Assembly (NCBI RefSeq): GCF_016801775.1
Contig: NZ_CP069004.1
Location: 1,984,001 to 2,048,000 of the forward strand
Origin: Sulfitobacter mediterraneus
GTDB lineage: Bacteria > Pseudomonadota > Alphaproteobacteria > Rhodobacterales > Rhodobacteraceae
Direction: 5' to 3'
DNA length: 64,000 bases
The position numbers and the translations under genes are program-made. Of the stretch, positions 37,948 to 46,436 are shown in pieces (positions within the stretch are counted from its first letter, which is position 1; every line of letters starts with the position of its first letter). The notes below the pieces were generated by a model. That model was not told the origin of the DNA. It saw nothing but the letters and a program-made list of their open reading frames with translations, and did not search any database.

Positions 37948-38546
37948 AACATCTCCTCCGCCCGCGCCAGATCTTCGGGTGTGTTCACGTTAAAGAACGC
38001 AGCCTCTTCCGGGAACAACGCCTCGCGCCCGCCATGTTGGTCTGTCCACATGACAACCTTGCGCAACCCGCCTTGCAGGGCTGCCCGCAGATCATCACGC
38101 AGCGCCACGGGCCACAGGCCAAACGTCGGATGTCGCGCCTGTCCGCGCTTGGCAGCCGGTGTCGCGGCCAGGACCATGGGATGCGTCATACCCTCGCCGC
38201 GCAACAAAAGCTGTGGCACCAGATCGCAAGGGAAAAACGGTGTGTCTGCGGCGGCGGTCACAATGGCATCTGCCCCCTGCTCCGCGGCCCAATCCAGCCC
38301 GGCCAGCACGCCGGCCAACGGACCGACGAACCCTGAAATGCTGTCTGGCAACACCGGCAAATCAAACCCTGAAAACCGCGCGGCATCGCCATTCGCGTTC
38401 AAAGCCATCCCGGCCACTTGCGGTTCAAGCCGGTCCATCACCCGCGACAGCAGGGTTTGCCCGCCCAGCGCCAGCAATCCCTTGTCGCCGCCACCCATGC
38501 GCGTGGCCTGTCCCCCCGCGAGGATCACGCCCAATGGTTGCTTCAT
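37944..38546 (-). CDS. mobA: Molybdenum cofactor guanylyltransferase MobA
   Basis: Adds GMP to Mo-molybdopterin to give bis-MGD used by DMSO-reductase family enzymes. I start at the ATG at 38546 (MKQPLGVILAGGQATRMGGGDKGLL), 200 residues. LAGG-x-TRM-x-GDK is the nucleotide-binding signature. PVLPDSISGFVGPLAGVLAGL and AADTPFFPCDLV cover the substrate site. Its ATG overlaps the fdhD stop (ATGA). An in-frame extension upstream is inside fdhD and is not part of the protein. Confidence 0.93.
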   Translation of the reverse strand: MKQPLGVILAGGQATRMGGGDKGLLALGGQTLLSRVMDRLEPQVAGMALNANGDAARFSGFDLPVLPDSISGFVGPLAGVLAGLDWAAEQGADAIVTAAADTPFFPCDLVPQLLLRGEGMTHPMVLAATPAAKRGQARHPTFGLWPVALRDDLRAALQGGLRKVVMWTDQHGGREALFPEEAAFFNVNTPEDLARAEEML

Positions 38547-39457
38547 CCCTTGCCCCCCTTGCGGCCAGACTTGCGCGGCTCTTCTGCCACCTGCGCGGGG
38601 TCCGCATCGCGGATCAGACGCGCCTCGCCACTGAGGCAGACAAAGCGTTTGCCCTTCATGCGGCCAATCAATGTCAGCCCGATCTGCTGTGCGATTTCGA
38701 CGCCCCATGCGGTAAAGCCCGACCGTGATACCAGCACCGGAATGCCCATCATCGCGGTCTTGATCACCATTTCAGAGGTCAGTCGCCCGGTGGTATACAG
38801 GATCTTGTCCTCTGCCCCGATCCCTTCGGACATCATCCATCCCGCAATCTTGTCCACCGCATTGTGGCGGCCCACATCCTCCATATAAACCAAAGGCTTA
38901 TCCTCATGACACAGCACAGTGCCATGGATCGCACCTGCTTCAAGATACAGCGACGGCGTGCGGTTGATCTTGGCCGACAGGGCATAGAGCCATGAACTAC
39001 GTACCGGCGTGTCGGCCAGCACAACCTTATCCAGCCCCTCCATCATGTCCCCAAAAACCGTGCCCACCGCACAGCCGCTGGTGCGTGTTTTGCGGCGCAT
39101 CTTGCCTTCGTAATCTGTGGCCCGCGCCGTGCGCACAACCACGGTTTCGAGCTCTTCGTCATAGTCAACGCGGGTGATCTCTTCGTCCGGGCGCAGCATG
39201 TGTTGATTGCGCAGAAACCCTAGCGCCAGATATTCGGGATAATCCCCGATCGTCATCGCCGTGACGATTTCCTGACTGTTGAGATAGATCGTAAGCGGGC
39301 GCTCCTCGACAACGCGAATGGTGGTTTCATTGCCATCGTGATCCATGCCCGTCACGGGCCGGGTCAGCCGCGCCGCCGCTGGATCAGGCGCAATCAGGTA
39401 TTCGGTCACATCCGGGTCTTGTGCCAATTGTATCCCCCCACCAATGGCGCTAGTCAT
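38543..39457 (-). CDS. fdhD: Formate dehydrogenase accessory sulfurtransferase FdhD
   Basis: Delivers sulfur from a cysteine desulfurase to the Mo cofactor of formate dehydrogenase. About 304 residues from the ATG at 39457 (MTSAIGGGIQLAQDP). The family core is present: PLTIYLNSQEIVTAMT, LEAGAIHG, VGRHNAVDKIAGW and FTTGR-like LYTTGRLTSEMVIK. The active-site loop, CxxC in E. coli, reads TSGCAVGTVF here, with Cys129 alone. It leads the mobA-mobB-moeA group on the minus strand. Only 23 nt separate its start from the divergent azlC. Confidence 0.9.
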   Translation of the reverse strand: MTSAIGGGIQLAQDPDVTEYLIAPDPAAARLTRPVTGMDHDGNETTIRVVEERPLTIYLNSQEIVTAMTIGDYPEYLALGFLRNQHMLRPDEEITRVDYDEELETVVVRTARATDYEGKMRRKTRTSGCAVGTVFGDMMEGLDKVVLADTPVRSSWLYALSAKINRTPSLYLEAGAIHGTVLCHEDKPLVYMEDVGRHNAVDKIAGWMMSEGIGAEDKILYTTGRLTSEMVIKTAMMGIPVLVSRSGFTAWGVEIAQQIGLTLIGRMKGKRFVCLSGEARLIRDADPAQVAEEPRKSGRKGGKG

Positions 39458-39480
39458 GGCCGGTAAGTTAGGGATTTCCC

Positions 39481-40200
39481 ATGGCCACCACCACCGCAAA
39501 ATCGACCTATTTGAAGGGGATCTTTGACAGCTCTCCGTTCATTCTGGTGATCATTCCGTTTGCCTCTCTGTTTGGCCTTGTGGCGACAGAGGCGGGCCTC
39601 AGCGTGGTCGAAACGCTGACCTTTTCCATTGTCGTTATTGCAGGGGCGGCGCAATTTACGGCCCTGCAACTGATGCAGGAACAGGCGCCTACACTTGTGG
39701 TGATCATCTCATCGCTGGCTGTAAACCTGAGGATGGCGATGTATTCTGCGGCACTGACCCCCTACATCGGCGCGGCCCCGCTGTGGCAGCGTGCGCTGGC
39801 CGCGTATTTAACCGTGGATCAATCCTATGTTGTCTCGGTCGCCGAATATGAACGCCGCCCCGATATGTCCATCGCGTTGCGGATGGTATATTTCTTTGGC
39901 GTGGTTACACCGATTGTGCCCCTGTGGTACGGGTTTACCTTCATCGGTGCCTATCTTGGCGCATGGTTTCCTGATGGCTGGGCGCTGGATTTTGCAATCC
40001 CGATCACCTTTCTTGCAATGATCGCGCCGATGTTCCGCACGTTGGCCCATGTGGTTGCCGCATTGGTGGCCGTGGCAGTCAGCCTGTTGGCCGCTGGCAT
40101 CCCCTATTCATTGGGCCTCATGGTGGCTGGTATTGTCGGGATGATGGCCGGTGCGCAAGCCGAGCTGTGGCAGGAACGCAAACGGGGGCGGGCAGAATGA
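39481..40200 (+). CDS. azlC: AzlC family branched-chain amino-acid exporter subunit
   Basis: 239 residues with about seven to eight membrane helices. SFILVIIPFASLFGLVATEAGL-like opening, AGAAQFTALQLM and NLRMAMYSAALTPYIG are the AzlC hallmarks, including the conserved LRxxLYSxxL-type motif. It works with AzlD, which starts in a 4 nt overlap (ATGA, 40197-40200), to expel branched-chain amino acids or their analogues. It is divergent from fdhD with a 23 nt gap, so its promoter must lie inside the fdhD coding region. Confidence 0.9.
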   Translation: MATTTAKSTYLKGIFDSSPFILVIIPFASLFGLVATEAGLSVVETLTFSIVVIAGAAQFTALQLMQEQAPTLVVIISSLAVNLRMAMYSAALTPYIGAAPLWQRALAAYLTVDQSYVVSVAEYERRPDMSIALRMVYFFGVVTPIVPLWYGFTFIGAYLGAWFPDGWALDFAIPITFLAMIAPMFRTLAHVVAALVAVAVSLLAAGIPYSLGLMVAGIVGMMAGAQAELWQERKRGRAE

Positions 40201-40523
40201 TCGACAAAACCACCCTCTGGATCGTGATCATCGCCCTCGGCATCGGCAGCTTTTTTCTGCGCTTTGTCTTTACAGGATTTGTCGGATCACGGGCCATGCC
40301 AGATTGGTTGCTGCGGCACTTGCGTTATACCGCTGTTGCCATTTTGCCCGCCCTCGTCGCGCCGCAGGTGATCTGGCCGCAAGCCACAGGCGGCGAGACA
40401 GAGCCCGCCCGCCTCGCGGCGGCTTGTGTCACGCTGTTGGTTGGATTGCTCAGCAAAAACGTGATTGCGGCGATCCTGTCGGGCGCATTCACGCTATATG
40501 GTTTGCTGTATTTCCTCGGGTAA
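40197..40523 (+). CDS. azlD: AzlD family branched-chain amino-acid exporter subunit
   Basis: 108 residues with four hydrophobic helices, the small partner of AzlC. It begins MIDKTTLWIVIIALGIGSFFLRFVF and has LRYTAVAILPALVAPQ, the conserved central AzlD segment, then LLSKNVIAAILSGAFTLYGLL. The ATG at 40197 overlaps the azlC stop. It is convergent with the lipoprotein gene, with 6 nt between stops. Confidence 0.88.
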   Translation: MIDKTTLWIVIIALGIGSFFLRFVFTGFVGSRAMPDWLLRHLRYTAVAILPALVAPQVIWPQATGGETEPARLAAACVTLLVGLLSKNVIAAILSGAFTLYGLLYFLG

Positions 40524-40529
40524 CGCCGG

Positions 40530-41135
40530 TTATTGGGCCAATTGACCAGCCTTCACCGCATCGATCACATCACCCTCGTCATTCTCATAAAGACGCGTGG
40601 TTCGAACTCCAGGGAAGCTTTCGATCTGTTCCATCAGTTTGACCGGATAAAACGTCTGTTTCACGCCCTCGAACCCTTCGATCTGGCTCAGAATCGCGGT
40701 TGTCGCATTGGCGCAGAAGGCCCCTGGCACCGCGCCATTGGCCTGCACCAACCGCAGCGCTTTTTCCGCCTGTTCGGGCGTGACGACAAATTCCTGACTG
40801 ACCACGTGATAGGTGCTGCGCGCGTGGGCGGATTTATAGGCCTGTAGCCAACCTGGCGTCACACCATAAAGCACATCTCCGCGTTCGGTCACGCGCGGAT
40901 CACGGAATGATCCAGCCGGATCAAAAATCACCCGCTGGGATCCATTGACCATCAGGGCGGTGTGCCCGCCACTGCCCGTGCGATTGTTGACCATGGTAAA
41001 AATGGTCAAGGTCTTTGGCCCGGGCGCCTGATAAGCCGCCGCTTGCACGGCTTCGATCGGGCTGTCGGGGCTGTTGTCTGCAGCACATCCCGCCAACAAG
41101 GCGACCAGTGCCAGACCGGCAAAATAACGTGTCAC
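40530..41135 (-). CDS. Lipoprotein with a possible permuted papain-like (NlpC/P60) fold
   Basis: 201 residues with a lipobox (LVALLAGC, Cys17). Beyond it, GGHTALMV around His58 comes before GAFCANATTAIL with Cys141. A His preceding the Cys is the order of circularly permuted NlpC/P60 and LRAT-like enzymes, and FDPAGSFRDP plus RGDVLYGVTP fits the linking region. This is my inference from order and spacing alone; I know no exact family. The GTG start at 41135 has AAGGGTG upstream. Its location is the inner leaflet of the outer membrane or the periplasmic face of the inner one. Confidence 0.6.
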   Translation of the reverse strand: MTRYFAGLALVALLAGCAADNSPDSPIEAVQAAAYQAPGPKTLTIFTMVNNRTGSGGHTALMVNGSQRVIFDPAGSFRDPRVTERGDVLYGVTPGWLQAYKSAHARSTYHVVSQEFVVTPEQAEKALRLVQANGAVPGAFCANATTAILSQIEGFEGVKQTFYPVKLMEQIESFPGVRTTRLYENDEGDVIDAVKAGQLAQ

Positions 41136-41164
41136 AGAAACACCCTTGTGTCTTGGTGGTGGTC

Positions 41165-41299
41165 TTAGCGGATAAAGATCGCCATCAACACCAGCAGAAC
41201 CAAGATCACAATCACGGATTTGGTTGTAAATGACATGAAGCCGGCAAAGGTTTTTTCCTGCGCTTCGTAGTTCATGCTGCCATGTTCGTGTTCGGCCAT
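41165..41299 (-). CDS. aa3-type cytochrome c oxidase subunit IV
   Basis: A 44-residue, one-helix membrane protein read from the ATG at 41299 with GAGGACC upstream. It starts MAEHEHGSMNYEAQEKTFAGF and has one transmembrane helix, SVIVILVLLVLMAIFIR. This is the pattern of the small subunit IV of the aa3-type oxidase known from Rhodobacter sphaeroides and Paracoccus. The helix runs beside subunit I/III and its role in catalysis is slight. None of the other oxidase genes is near. It is 29 nt upstream of the lipoprotein start on the same strand. Confidence 0.82.
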   Translation of the reverse strand: MAEHEHGSMNYEAQEKTFAGFMSFTTKSVIVILVLLVLMAIFIR

Positions 41300-41402
41300 T
41301 TTTGCGGTCCTCGGTAAATTGGTTTGCGGGTTTGCTATCCTAATTGCACGGCGCTGTCACGCGGTCAAAGCATCAGATCGTCACATCCATGCCCTTGCCC
41401 CG

Positions 41403-41876
41403 CTATGCCGGATCATCACCGGAATTTTCCAGATCCTCGACCAATCGAAATCCGATCCGGTTCGGGGCGGCATTTTCCACCCGTTTCGGCAATGCCCGCA
41501 GTACGACGTTAAGCTGGCTCACATGCTGGATCAGCTGGGTCCGCCCCCCGGTTTGGTCTGTCCCGTAGAATGTCACGATATCGGGGTCAAAATAGCCCAT
41601 GCCCTCGATCCGCAGAACACCGGCCTCGGTGCCGGTAAAGCCCATGGCGACCTCGTGTTCGTTGTCGAGCTGTTCCTCAAAATTCTTGAGATACAGCACC
41701 ACACGCTCATAAGCCCATTGCGCAGGGGATTTCTGCGTGACCGGCTTGTCTTTGACGCTTTGCGGGATTTCCTGATCGCAAGCATTGCGGCTATTGGGAT
41801 CGGAATGCACCTCATGCACACGCGGCATGGCATCTGCCTCGAAGGCTTCGGCGGCGGTCCTGATCTCATCATCCAT
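41403..41876 (-). CDS. DUF6173-like protein, function unknown
   Basis: 157 residues from the ATG at 41876 (MDDEIRTAAEAFEADAMPRVHEV); a TTG six bases earlier has a better-spaced AAGGA ribosome site and could be used. The core SPAQWAYERVVLYLKNFEEQLDNEHEVAMGFTG followed by VLRIEGMGYFDPDIVTFYG is shared, as I recall, by a Rhodobacterales family called DUF6173. It looks cytoplasmic with no signal or membrane helix. It starts 9 nt after the stop of the MBL hydrolase and so is in its operon. Confidence 0.65.
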   Translation of the reverse strand: MDDEIRTAAEAFEADAMPRVHEVHSDPNSRNACDQEIPQSVKDKPVTQKSPAQWAYERVVLYLKNFEEQLDNEHEVAMGFTGTEAGVLRIEGMGYFDPDIVTFYGTDQTGGRTQLIQHVSQLNVVLRALPKRVENAAPNRIGFRLVEDLENSGDDPA

Positions 41877-41885
41877 TGGCAATTG

Positions 41886-42938
41886 CTATTCCTTGCGTTG
41901 ATACACCCATGCACCGTCCGCCTCGCGTTTGTCGCGTTTTGCGAGACCGGTTTGGTAAAGGTGGCTCAAATGCGCGACGGACTCAACCAAAGCCAGGCCA
42001 TATTCCGCCTCTCCTATCGATCTTTTGAACAGCGGCGGGAAACATTCAGAGGCCGCTTTGGGCGTTTCGATGAAGGCCAATAGCCGATCGAGCGCGCCAT
42101 GGTGATTCTCAATCAGCTGCGACATGCGTTTGGGCAATCCCGTGAACGGCAACTTATGCCCGCCCAGGACCAGATGATCAGGCCGCGCCATCGGCGCCAG
42201 CCGTTCGCAGGCTTCAAGCCATTCGCCGATAGGGTCCGCCATCGGCTCAGTCGGGTAAACGCCGACATTGGGGCTTATGGACGGCAGGATCTGATCGCCC
42301 GCAATCACCAGGTTGTCATCGCGGCTCCAGAATGTGGCGTGTTCAGGGGCGTGGCCGTTGCCCATATGCACATCCCAAAGGCGCCCGCCCATGGTGATCG
42401 TGTCGTCCTGTTTGATCCGGGTATAGCCCAGCGGCAAGGGCGCGACGATATCGGCAAAGTTGAACGGTCGGTCCGTCCTGCGTTTTTCAAAAATCTCGTT
42501 GTCCATGCCGGACTGGCGATAAAAGCTGAGCGTTTCGGCGGGAGCCACCTCTTGTTCATCCAGCGTCAGCATCCGCGCCGTCAGCCATGCGGTGCGCGTC
42601 GTCACCAATTCGGCACCAAATTCGGTCTGAAACCATCCCGCTAGACCCACGTGATCGGGGTGATGGTGGGTCACCACAACCCGCGAGACCGGCTTACCTC
42701 CCAGTGGGCCATCCATGGCTTCCTGCCAGATCGCCTTGGACTTTTTCGATGAAAATCCGGTGTCAATGATGGTCCAACTGTCACCTTCGTCCAGCGCATA
42801 AACGTTCACATGGTCCAGCTTCATCGGCAATGGCATCCGCAGCCACAATACCCCCGGCGCGACCTCGATCGCCTCGGTTCCATGGGCGGGCGGTGTGTCC
42901 CAAGGATAGCGGATACCTTCGGGTGCAAAATCGGCCAT
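41886..42938 (-). CDS. MBL-fold metallo-hydrolase
   Basis: 350 residues from the ATG at 42938 (MADFAPEGIRYPWDTPPAHG), which shares one base with the acyl-CoA dehydrogenase stop (TAATG). The binuclear zinc motif is VVVTHHHPDHVGLAG, with later ligands in GHAPEHATF and AGDQILPS, and H in LGGHKLPF. The C-terminal winged-helix-like part contains LIENHHGALDRLLAFIE, as in the group of lactonase/thioesterase-like MBL proteins. The substrate is unknown; an acyl-CoA thioesterase or hydrolase role would suit the dehydrogenase neighbour. Confidence 0.88.
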   Translation of the reverse strand: MADFAPEGIRYPWDTPPAHGTEAIEVAPGVLWLRMPLPMKLDHVNVYALDEGDSWTIIDTGFSSKKSKAIWQEAMDGPLGGKPVSRVVVTHHHPDHVGLAGWFQTEFGAELVTTRTAWLTARMLTLDEQEVAPAETLSFYRQSGMDNEIFEKRRTDRPFNFADIVAPLPLGYTRIKQDDTITMGGRLWDVHMGNGHAPEHATFWSRDDNLVIAGDQILPSISPNVGVYPTEPMADPIGEWLEACERLAPMARPDHLVLGGHKLPFTGLPKRMSQLIENHHGALDRLLAFIETPKAASECFPPLFKRSIGEAEYGLALVESVAHLSHLYQTGLAKRDKREADGAWVYQRKE

Positions 42939-44650
42939 TACGCAATCAACTCTTCTGTTGTGAGGGCAAATAAGTCTTTGTCGCCTGCCTGTGCATGCGC
43001 CAAAAGGCCCTGATGTTCCGGCAATAGCCGTTGAATATAAAAACGCGCCAGTTTTTCCCGTGGCCCGCCGATGTCCGCCTTGGCAGACAGCAGATGCAAA
43101 TGCCCGCCCAGAACCCGTGCAAAAGATCGCAGGTAAGGCACCGCCCCGGCAAATCGTGCGTTCATATCCGTCTGCGCCACCATCCAGTCGGTCGCCTCGC
43201 GCAGGGTTTCGCACGACTGCCAGACCGCATCGGCCATATTTGGGAAATGCACCCGTGCGCCTTCAATCTCGGCTTCGATCTCGTCCAAAAGCCGGTTTGC
43301 GGCCTCGCCGCCGTCCAGCATTTTGCGCCCAACCAAATCCATCGCCTGAATGCCGTTGGTGCCTTCATAGATCGCCGTCACACGCACATCACGGCTGTAT
43401 TGTGCCGCGCCTGTCTCTTCGATCACGCCCATGCCGCCATGCACCTGCAATCCGGTCTGCGCAACCTCGATCCCGACATCAGATCCGAACGCCTTGGCAA
43501 TCGGGGTCAAGAACGCCGCCCGCGCGGTCCAGTCCGCAGCGCCGGTGGCGCGGCCCATATCAATCGCATGGGCGCAAGACAGCGCAATCGCCCGCGCCGC
43601 AAAAGTATCGGCCTTCATCGCCATTAACATCCGGCGCACGTCTGCATGGTCCGCAATTGTGCCAGCGCCACCTGCGCCCGTCCGCCCCTGTTTGCGCTCC
43701 ATCGCATAGGCCAAGGCTTGCTGGCAGGCCGCCTCTGCAACGCCAATCCCCTGCCCGCCGACGCCAAGCCGCGCGTTGTTCATCATTGTAAACATCGCAG
43801 CCATGCCGCCATGCTCCGGCCCGACCATCCACCCCGTCGCCCCGTCATATTGCATCACTGCAGTGGGGGATCCGTGCAGTCCCAGCTTGTGCTCCAAACT
43901 GACCACCGAGAGCGTGTTGCGCGAACCCGGATCGCCGTTTTCATCTGGCAGAAACTTCGGCACCAGAAACAGGCTGATCCCCTTGGTGCCGGACGGGGCA
44001 TCGGGCAAACGCGCCAGAACCAGATGGCAGACATTGGCGGCAAAATCGTTGTCGCCCCATGAGATGTAGATCTTTTGTCCGGTGATCGCATAGGTTCCAT
44101 CGCCATTGCTGATCGCTTTGGACGACAATGCACCGACGTCCGATCCCGCCTGCGGTTCGGTCAGGTTCATCGTGCCCGTCCATTCGCCGCTGATCAGCTT
44201 GGGCAGATACAACGCCTTGATCGCGTCCGAGGCATGATGTTCCAACGCCTCAATCTGGCCCTGACACATCAAGGGAGCCAACTGCAGCGAAAGGCACGCG
44301 CCGCTCATCATTTCATTGACCGCGTAGGTTAGGCTCATCGGCAGCCCCATCCCGCCATAGTCCGGGTCCGCTGACATCCCGATCCAGCCCCCCTCGGCAA
44401 TCGCCTTGAATCCTTCGGCATAGCCCGGCGAGGTGCGCACAACGCCGTTTTCCAACCGCGCGGGATGCAGATCGCCGGCCCTTTGCAGCGGGGCCAAGAC
44501 CGCGTCACACATCTTGCCAGCCTCCGCCAAGATCGCTTTGGACAAATCCTGCGTGGCATCGGCAAAGAGCTGCGTTTCGCTGAGCGCGGCGAAATCGATC
44601 ACCTGCCCCAGAAGGAAGTCAAAGTCATCTACAGCGGCGCGATATGGCAT
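42938..44650 (-). CDS. Long acyl-CoA dehydrogenase, DmdC-like
   Basis: 570 residues from the ATG at 44650 (MPYRAAVDDFDFLLGQVID). It has the acyl-CoA dehydrogenase fold, with GTMNLTEPQAGSDVGAL and FADxxG-type ISWGDNDFA, the family signature QVHGGMGVIEETG, and the catalytic Glu in IYEGTNGIQAMDL. The C-terminal extension of about 130 residues is typical of the long subfamily that includes DmdC, the methylmercaptopropionyl-CoA dehydrogenase of DMSP demethylation. Sequence memory supports DmdC-like, but other short-chain acyl-CoAs are possible. It is coupled by TAATG to the MBL gene. Confidence 0.82.
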   Translation of the reverse strand: MPYRAAVDDFDFLLGQVIDFAALSETQLFADATQDLSKAILAEAGKMCDAVLAPLQRAGDLHPARLENGVVRTSPGYAEGFKAIAEGGWIGMSADPDYGGMGLPMSLTYAVNEMMSGACLSLQLAPLMCQGQIEALEHHASDAIKALYLPKLISGEWTGTMNLTEPQAGSDVGALSSKAISNGDGTYAITGQKIYISWGDNDFAANVCHLVLARLPDAPSGTKGISLFLVPKFLPDENGDPGSRNTLSVVSLEHKLGLHGSPTAVMQYDGATGWMVGPEHGGMAAMFTMMNNARLGVGGQGIGVAEAACQQALAYAMERKQGRTGAGGAGTIADHADVRRMLMAMKADTFAARAIALSCAHAIDMGRATGAADWTARAAFLTPIAKAFGSDVGIEVAQTGLQVHGGMGVIEETGAAQYSRDVRVTAIYEGTNGIQAMDLVGRKMLDGGEAANRLLDEIEAEIEGARVHFPNMADAVWQSCETLREATDWMVAQTDMNARFAGAVPYLRSFARVLGGHLHLLSAKADIGGPREKLARFYIQRLLPEHQGLLAHAQAGDKDLFALTTEELIA

Positions 44651-44782
44651 GGGCAATACTCCTGTTAGGGCGCGCAGGCGCTTGGCAAACACGATCCTGC
44701 CCTGCTAAGGGCTGCTGGTATTGAGATCAGCATGAAACGGCAACCGCAGTCCCGCAACCTGAACGCGGCGTCACGCACAGAG

Positions 44783-45724
44783 ATGGCCATGGACACAATA
44801 ATCCTCTCCGCCACAGATGATGGCATCTCCCATGCCGCCGCTTTGCTGCGCCAAGGGGGTTTGGTCGCCTTCCCGACAGAGACGGTTTATGGCCTTGGCG
44901 CGGATGCCACGAACGGACAGGCTGTTGCCGGGATTTACGAGGCCAAAGGCCGGCCCAGTTTCAATCCACTGATCGTGCATCTGTCGGATGCTGGGATGGC
45001 GCGGAACTATGTAGATTGGCCAGATGCCGCCGAAATACTCGCGACGGCCTTTTGGCCCGGCCCGCTGACGATGGTGTTGCCATTGCGTGATCAACAAAAT
45101 CTGTCGCCGCTGGTGACAGCCGGTCTGAACAGCGTCGCCCTGCGGGTGCCGATGCACCCCGCCGCGCGGCGTCTGCTGGCCGAATTTGGCGGGCCGGTTG
45201 CCGCCCCCTCTGCCAATCCATCAGGCCGGATCAGCGCCACAACCGCCGATCACGTGATGGCCGGTCTCAATGGACGGATTGCGGCGGTTCTGGACGATGG
45301 TCCCTGTTCCGTTGGACTGGAAAGCACAATTGTCGGTCTCACCGGCCCTGATCCGGTGGTCCTGCGTGCAGGTGGCTTGCCGCAGGAGGCGATTGAGGCT
45401 GCGCTGGGTCGGCCCGTGCAAACGGCACAAGGGTCCGAGATCATCGCGCCGGGCCAACTGGCCTCGCATTATGCGCCTGATGCTGCTGTGCGCCTGAACG
45501 CAGGCAAGGCGCGAGGCGATGAGGTTTTGCTGGGCTTCGGACCGATGCAGTGCGATCTGAACCTGTCAGCCTCCGGTGATCTGTCCGAAGCTGCGGCAAA
45601 CCTTTTTGGCCATCTGCACCAGCTCAACAGCACCCGCCGCCCCATCGCAGTGGCACCTGTGCCGATGCAGGGGCTGGGCCGCGCGATAAATGACAGATTG
45701 CAACGGGCAGCTGCGCCGCGCTGA
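44783..45724 (+). CDS. Threonylcarbamoyl-AMP synthase (Sua5/TsaC2 type)
   Basis: Makes threonylcarbamoyl-AMP for the t6A37 modification of tRNA. About 313 residues from an ATG at 44783 (a second ATG at 44789 also fits). The YrdC domain covers about 10-190: VAFPTETVYGLGADATN, KGRPSFNPLIVHL, FWPGPLTMVLPL and SANPSGRISATTADHV. A C-terminal Sua5-type domain with a APGQLASHYAPDA linker follows, so it is the long form. It is divergent from the acyl-CoA dehydrogenase. Confidence 0.93.
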   Translation: MAMDTIILSATDDGISHAAALLRQGGLVAFPTETVYGLGADATNGQAVAGIYEAKGRPSFNPLIVHLSDAGMARNYVDWPDAAEILATAFWPGPLTMVLPLRDQQNLSPLVTAGLNSVALRVPMHPAARRLLAEFGGPVAAPSANPSGRISATTADHVMAGLNGRIAAVLDDGPCSVGLESTIVGLTGPDPVVLRAGGLPQEAIEAALGRPVQTAQGSEIIAPGQLASHYAPDAAVRLNAGKARGDEVLLGFGPMQCDLNLSASGDLSEAAANLFGHLHQLNSTRRPIAVAPVPMQGLGRAINDRLQRAAAPR

Positions 45725-45732
45725 TCCAGCCT

Positions 45733-46302
45733 TTAGGCGTGACCGGCCGTGGCCGAGAGGCCCAATGGATCAATGCCAATGCTTTCCAGCGCCGCCGCCC
45801 ATTTTTTCGCGTCCGCCATTCCAAATACCAAATCCGGCGGCACATCGCAGGTCAGCCAGCCGTTCTGCGCAATCTCGCCCTCAAGCTGCCCCGGACCCCA
45901 GCCGGAATACCCCAGCATCAACAGGCTGCTTTCCGGCCCGTCGCCCCGCGCGATGTCCTCCAGAATATCCAGGGTCGCAGTGAGGGCGAAACCCGGCGCA
46001 ACCCTCAGTGTATGAATGGCAGAACAATAGTCATCCGAATGCAATACAAAACCGCGCCCTGTCTCGACCGGGCCGCCAAAATGCACCCCGTGCAAAGGGC
46101 CATCCATGGGCGGGGCGCTTTCCAGCTGATCCAGCACATCGGCAAGCGATACACCCGGTGCAGGCTTGTTCACGATCAGACCCATCGCCCCTTCGTCCGA
46201 ATGGGACACAAGGTAAATCACCGAGTGGTCAAACCGCGGATCGCCCATGCCCGGCATCGCGACAAGCAACTTTCCAGTGAGATCCAGCGCCTGATCGGCC
46301 AT
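45733..46302 (-). CDS. YqgE/AlgH (UPF0301) family protein
   Basis: About 189 residues from the ATG at 46302 ([24 protein letters not shown]). [22 protein letters not shown] and [20 protein letters not shown] are the core of UPF0301. In some species it has been linked to alginate regulation, but no biochemical role is settled. An alternative ATG at 46308 lies too close to the GGGG of a ribosome site, so I prefer 46302. It is convergent with the Sua5 gene, 8 nt between stops, and divergent from the secreted DsbD-N protein. Confidence 0.9.
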   Translation of the reverse strand: MADQALDLTGKLLVAMPGMGDPRFDHSVIYLVSHSDEGAMGLIVNKPAPGVSLADVLDQLESAPPMDGPLHGVHFGGPVETGRGFVLHSDDYCSAIHTLRVAPGFALTATLDILEDIARGDGPESSLLMLGYSGWGPGQLEGEIAQNGWLTCDVPPDLVFGMADAKKWAAALESIGIDPLGLSATAGHA

Positions 46303-46436
46303 CAACATTATCCCCAAAATTCCCGTTCAGGATGCACCCTCGCCGCCAGCGGGGCAAGGGGCGCGGCACAAAGACGCGAAACATGGCTGATGCAAACGTG
46401 ACTTGGCTGTGACGCCGGATTGTCCCATGTAGGGGT

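Noticed and set aside
38547..38708. N-terminal extension of MobA
   Set aside because: The extension lies in the fdhD coding region out of frame, while the MobA signature LAGGQATRM begins directly after the ATG at 38546.
40599..40610. T-loop-like GGTTCGAACTCC suggesting a tRNA
   Set aside because: It lies in the lipoprotein frame and no acceptor, D-arm or anticodon arm can be built around it.
42939..43214. N-terminal extension of the MBL hydrolase
   Set aside because: These codons are antisense-like shadow of the acyl-CoA dehydrogenase end in another frame; the ATG at 42938 gives the expected family start and a TAATG junction.
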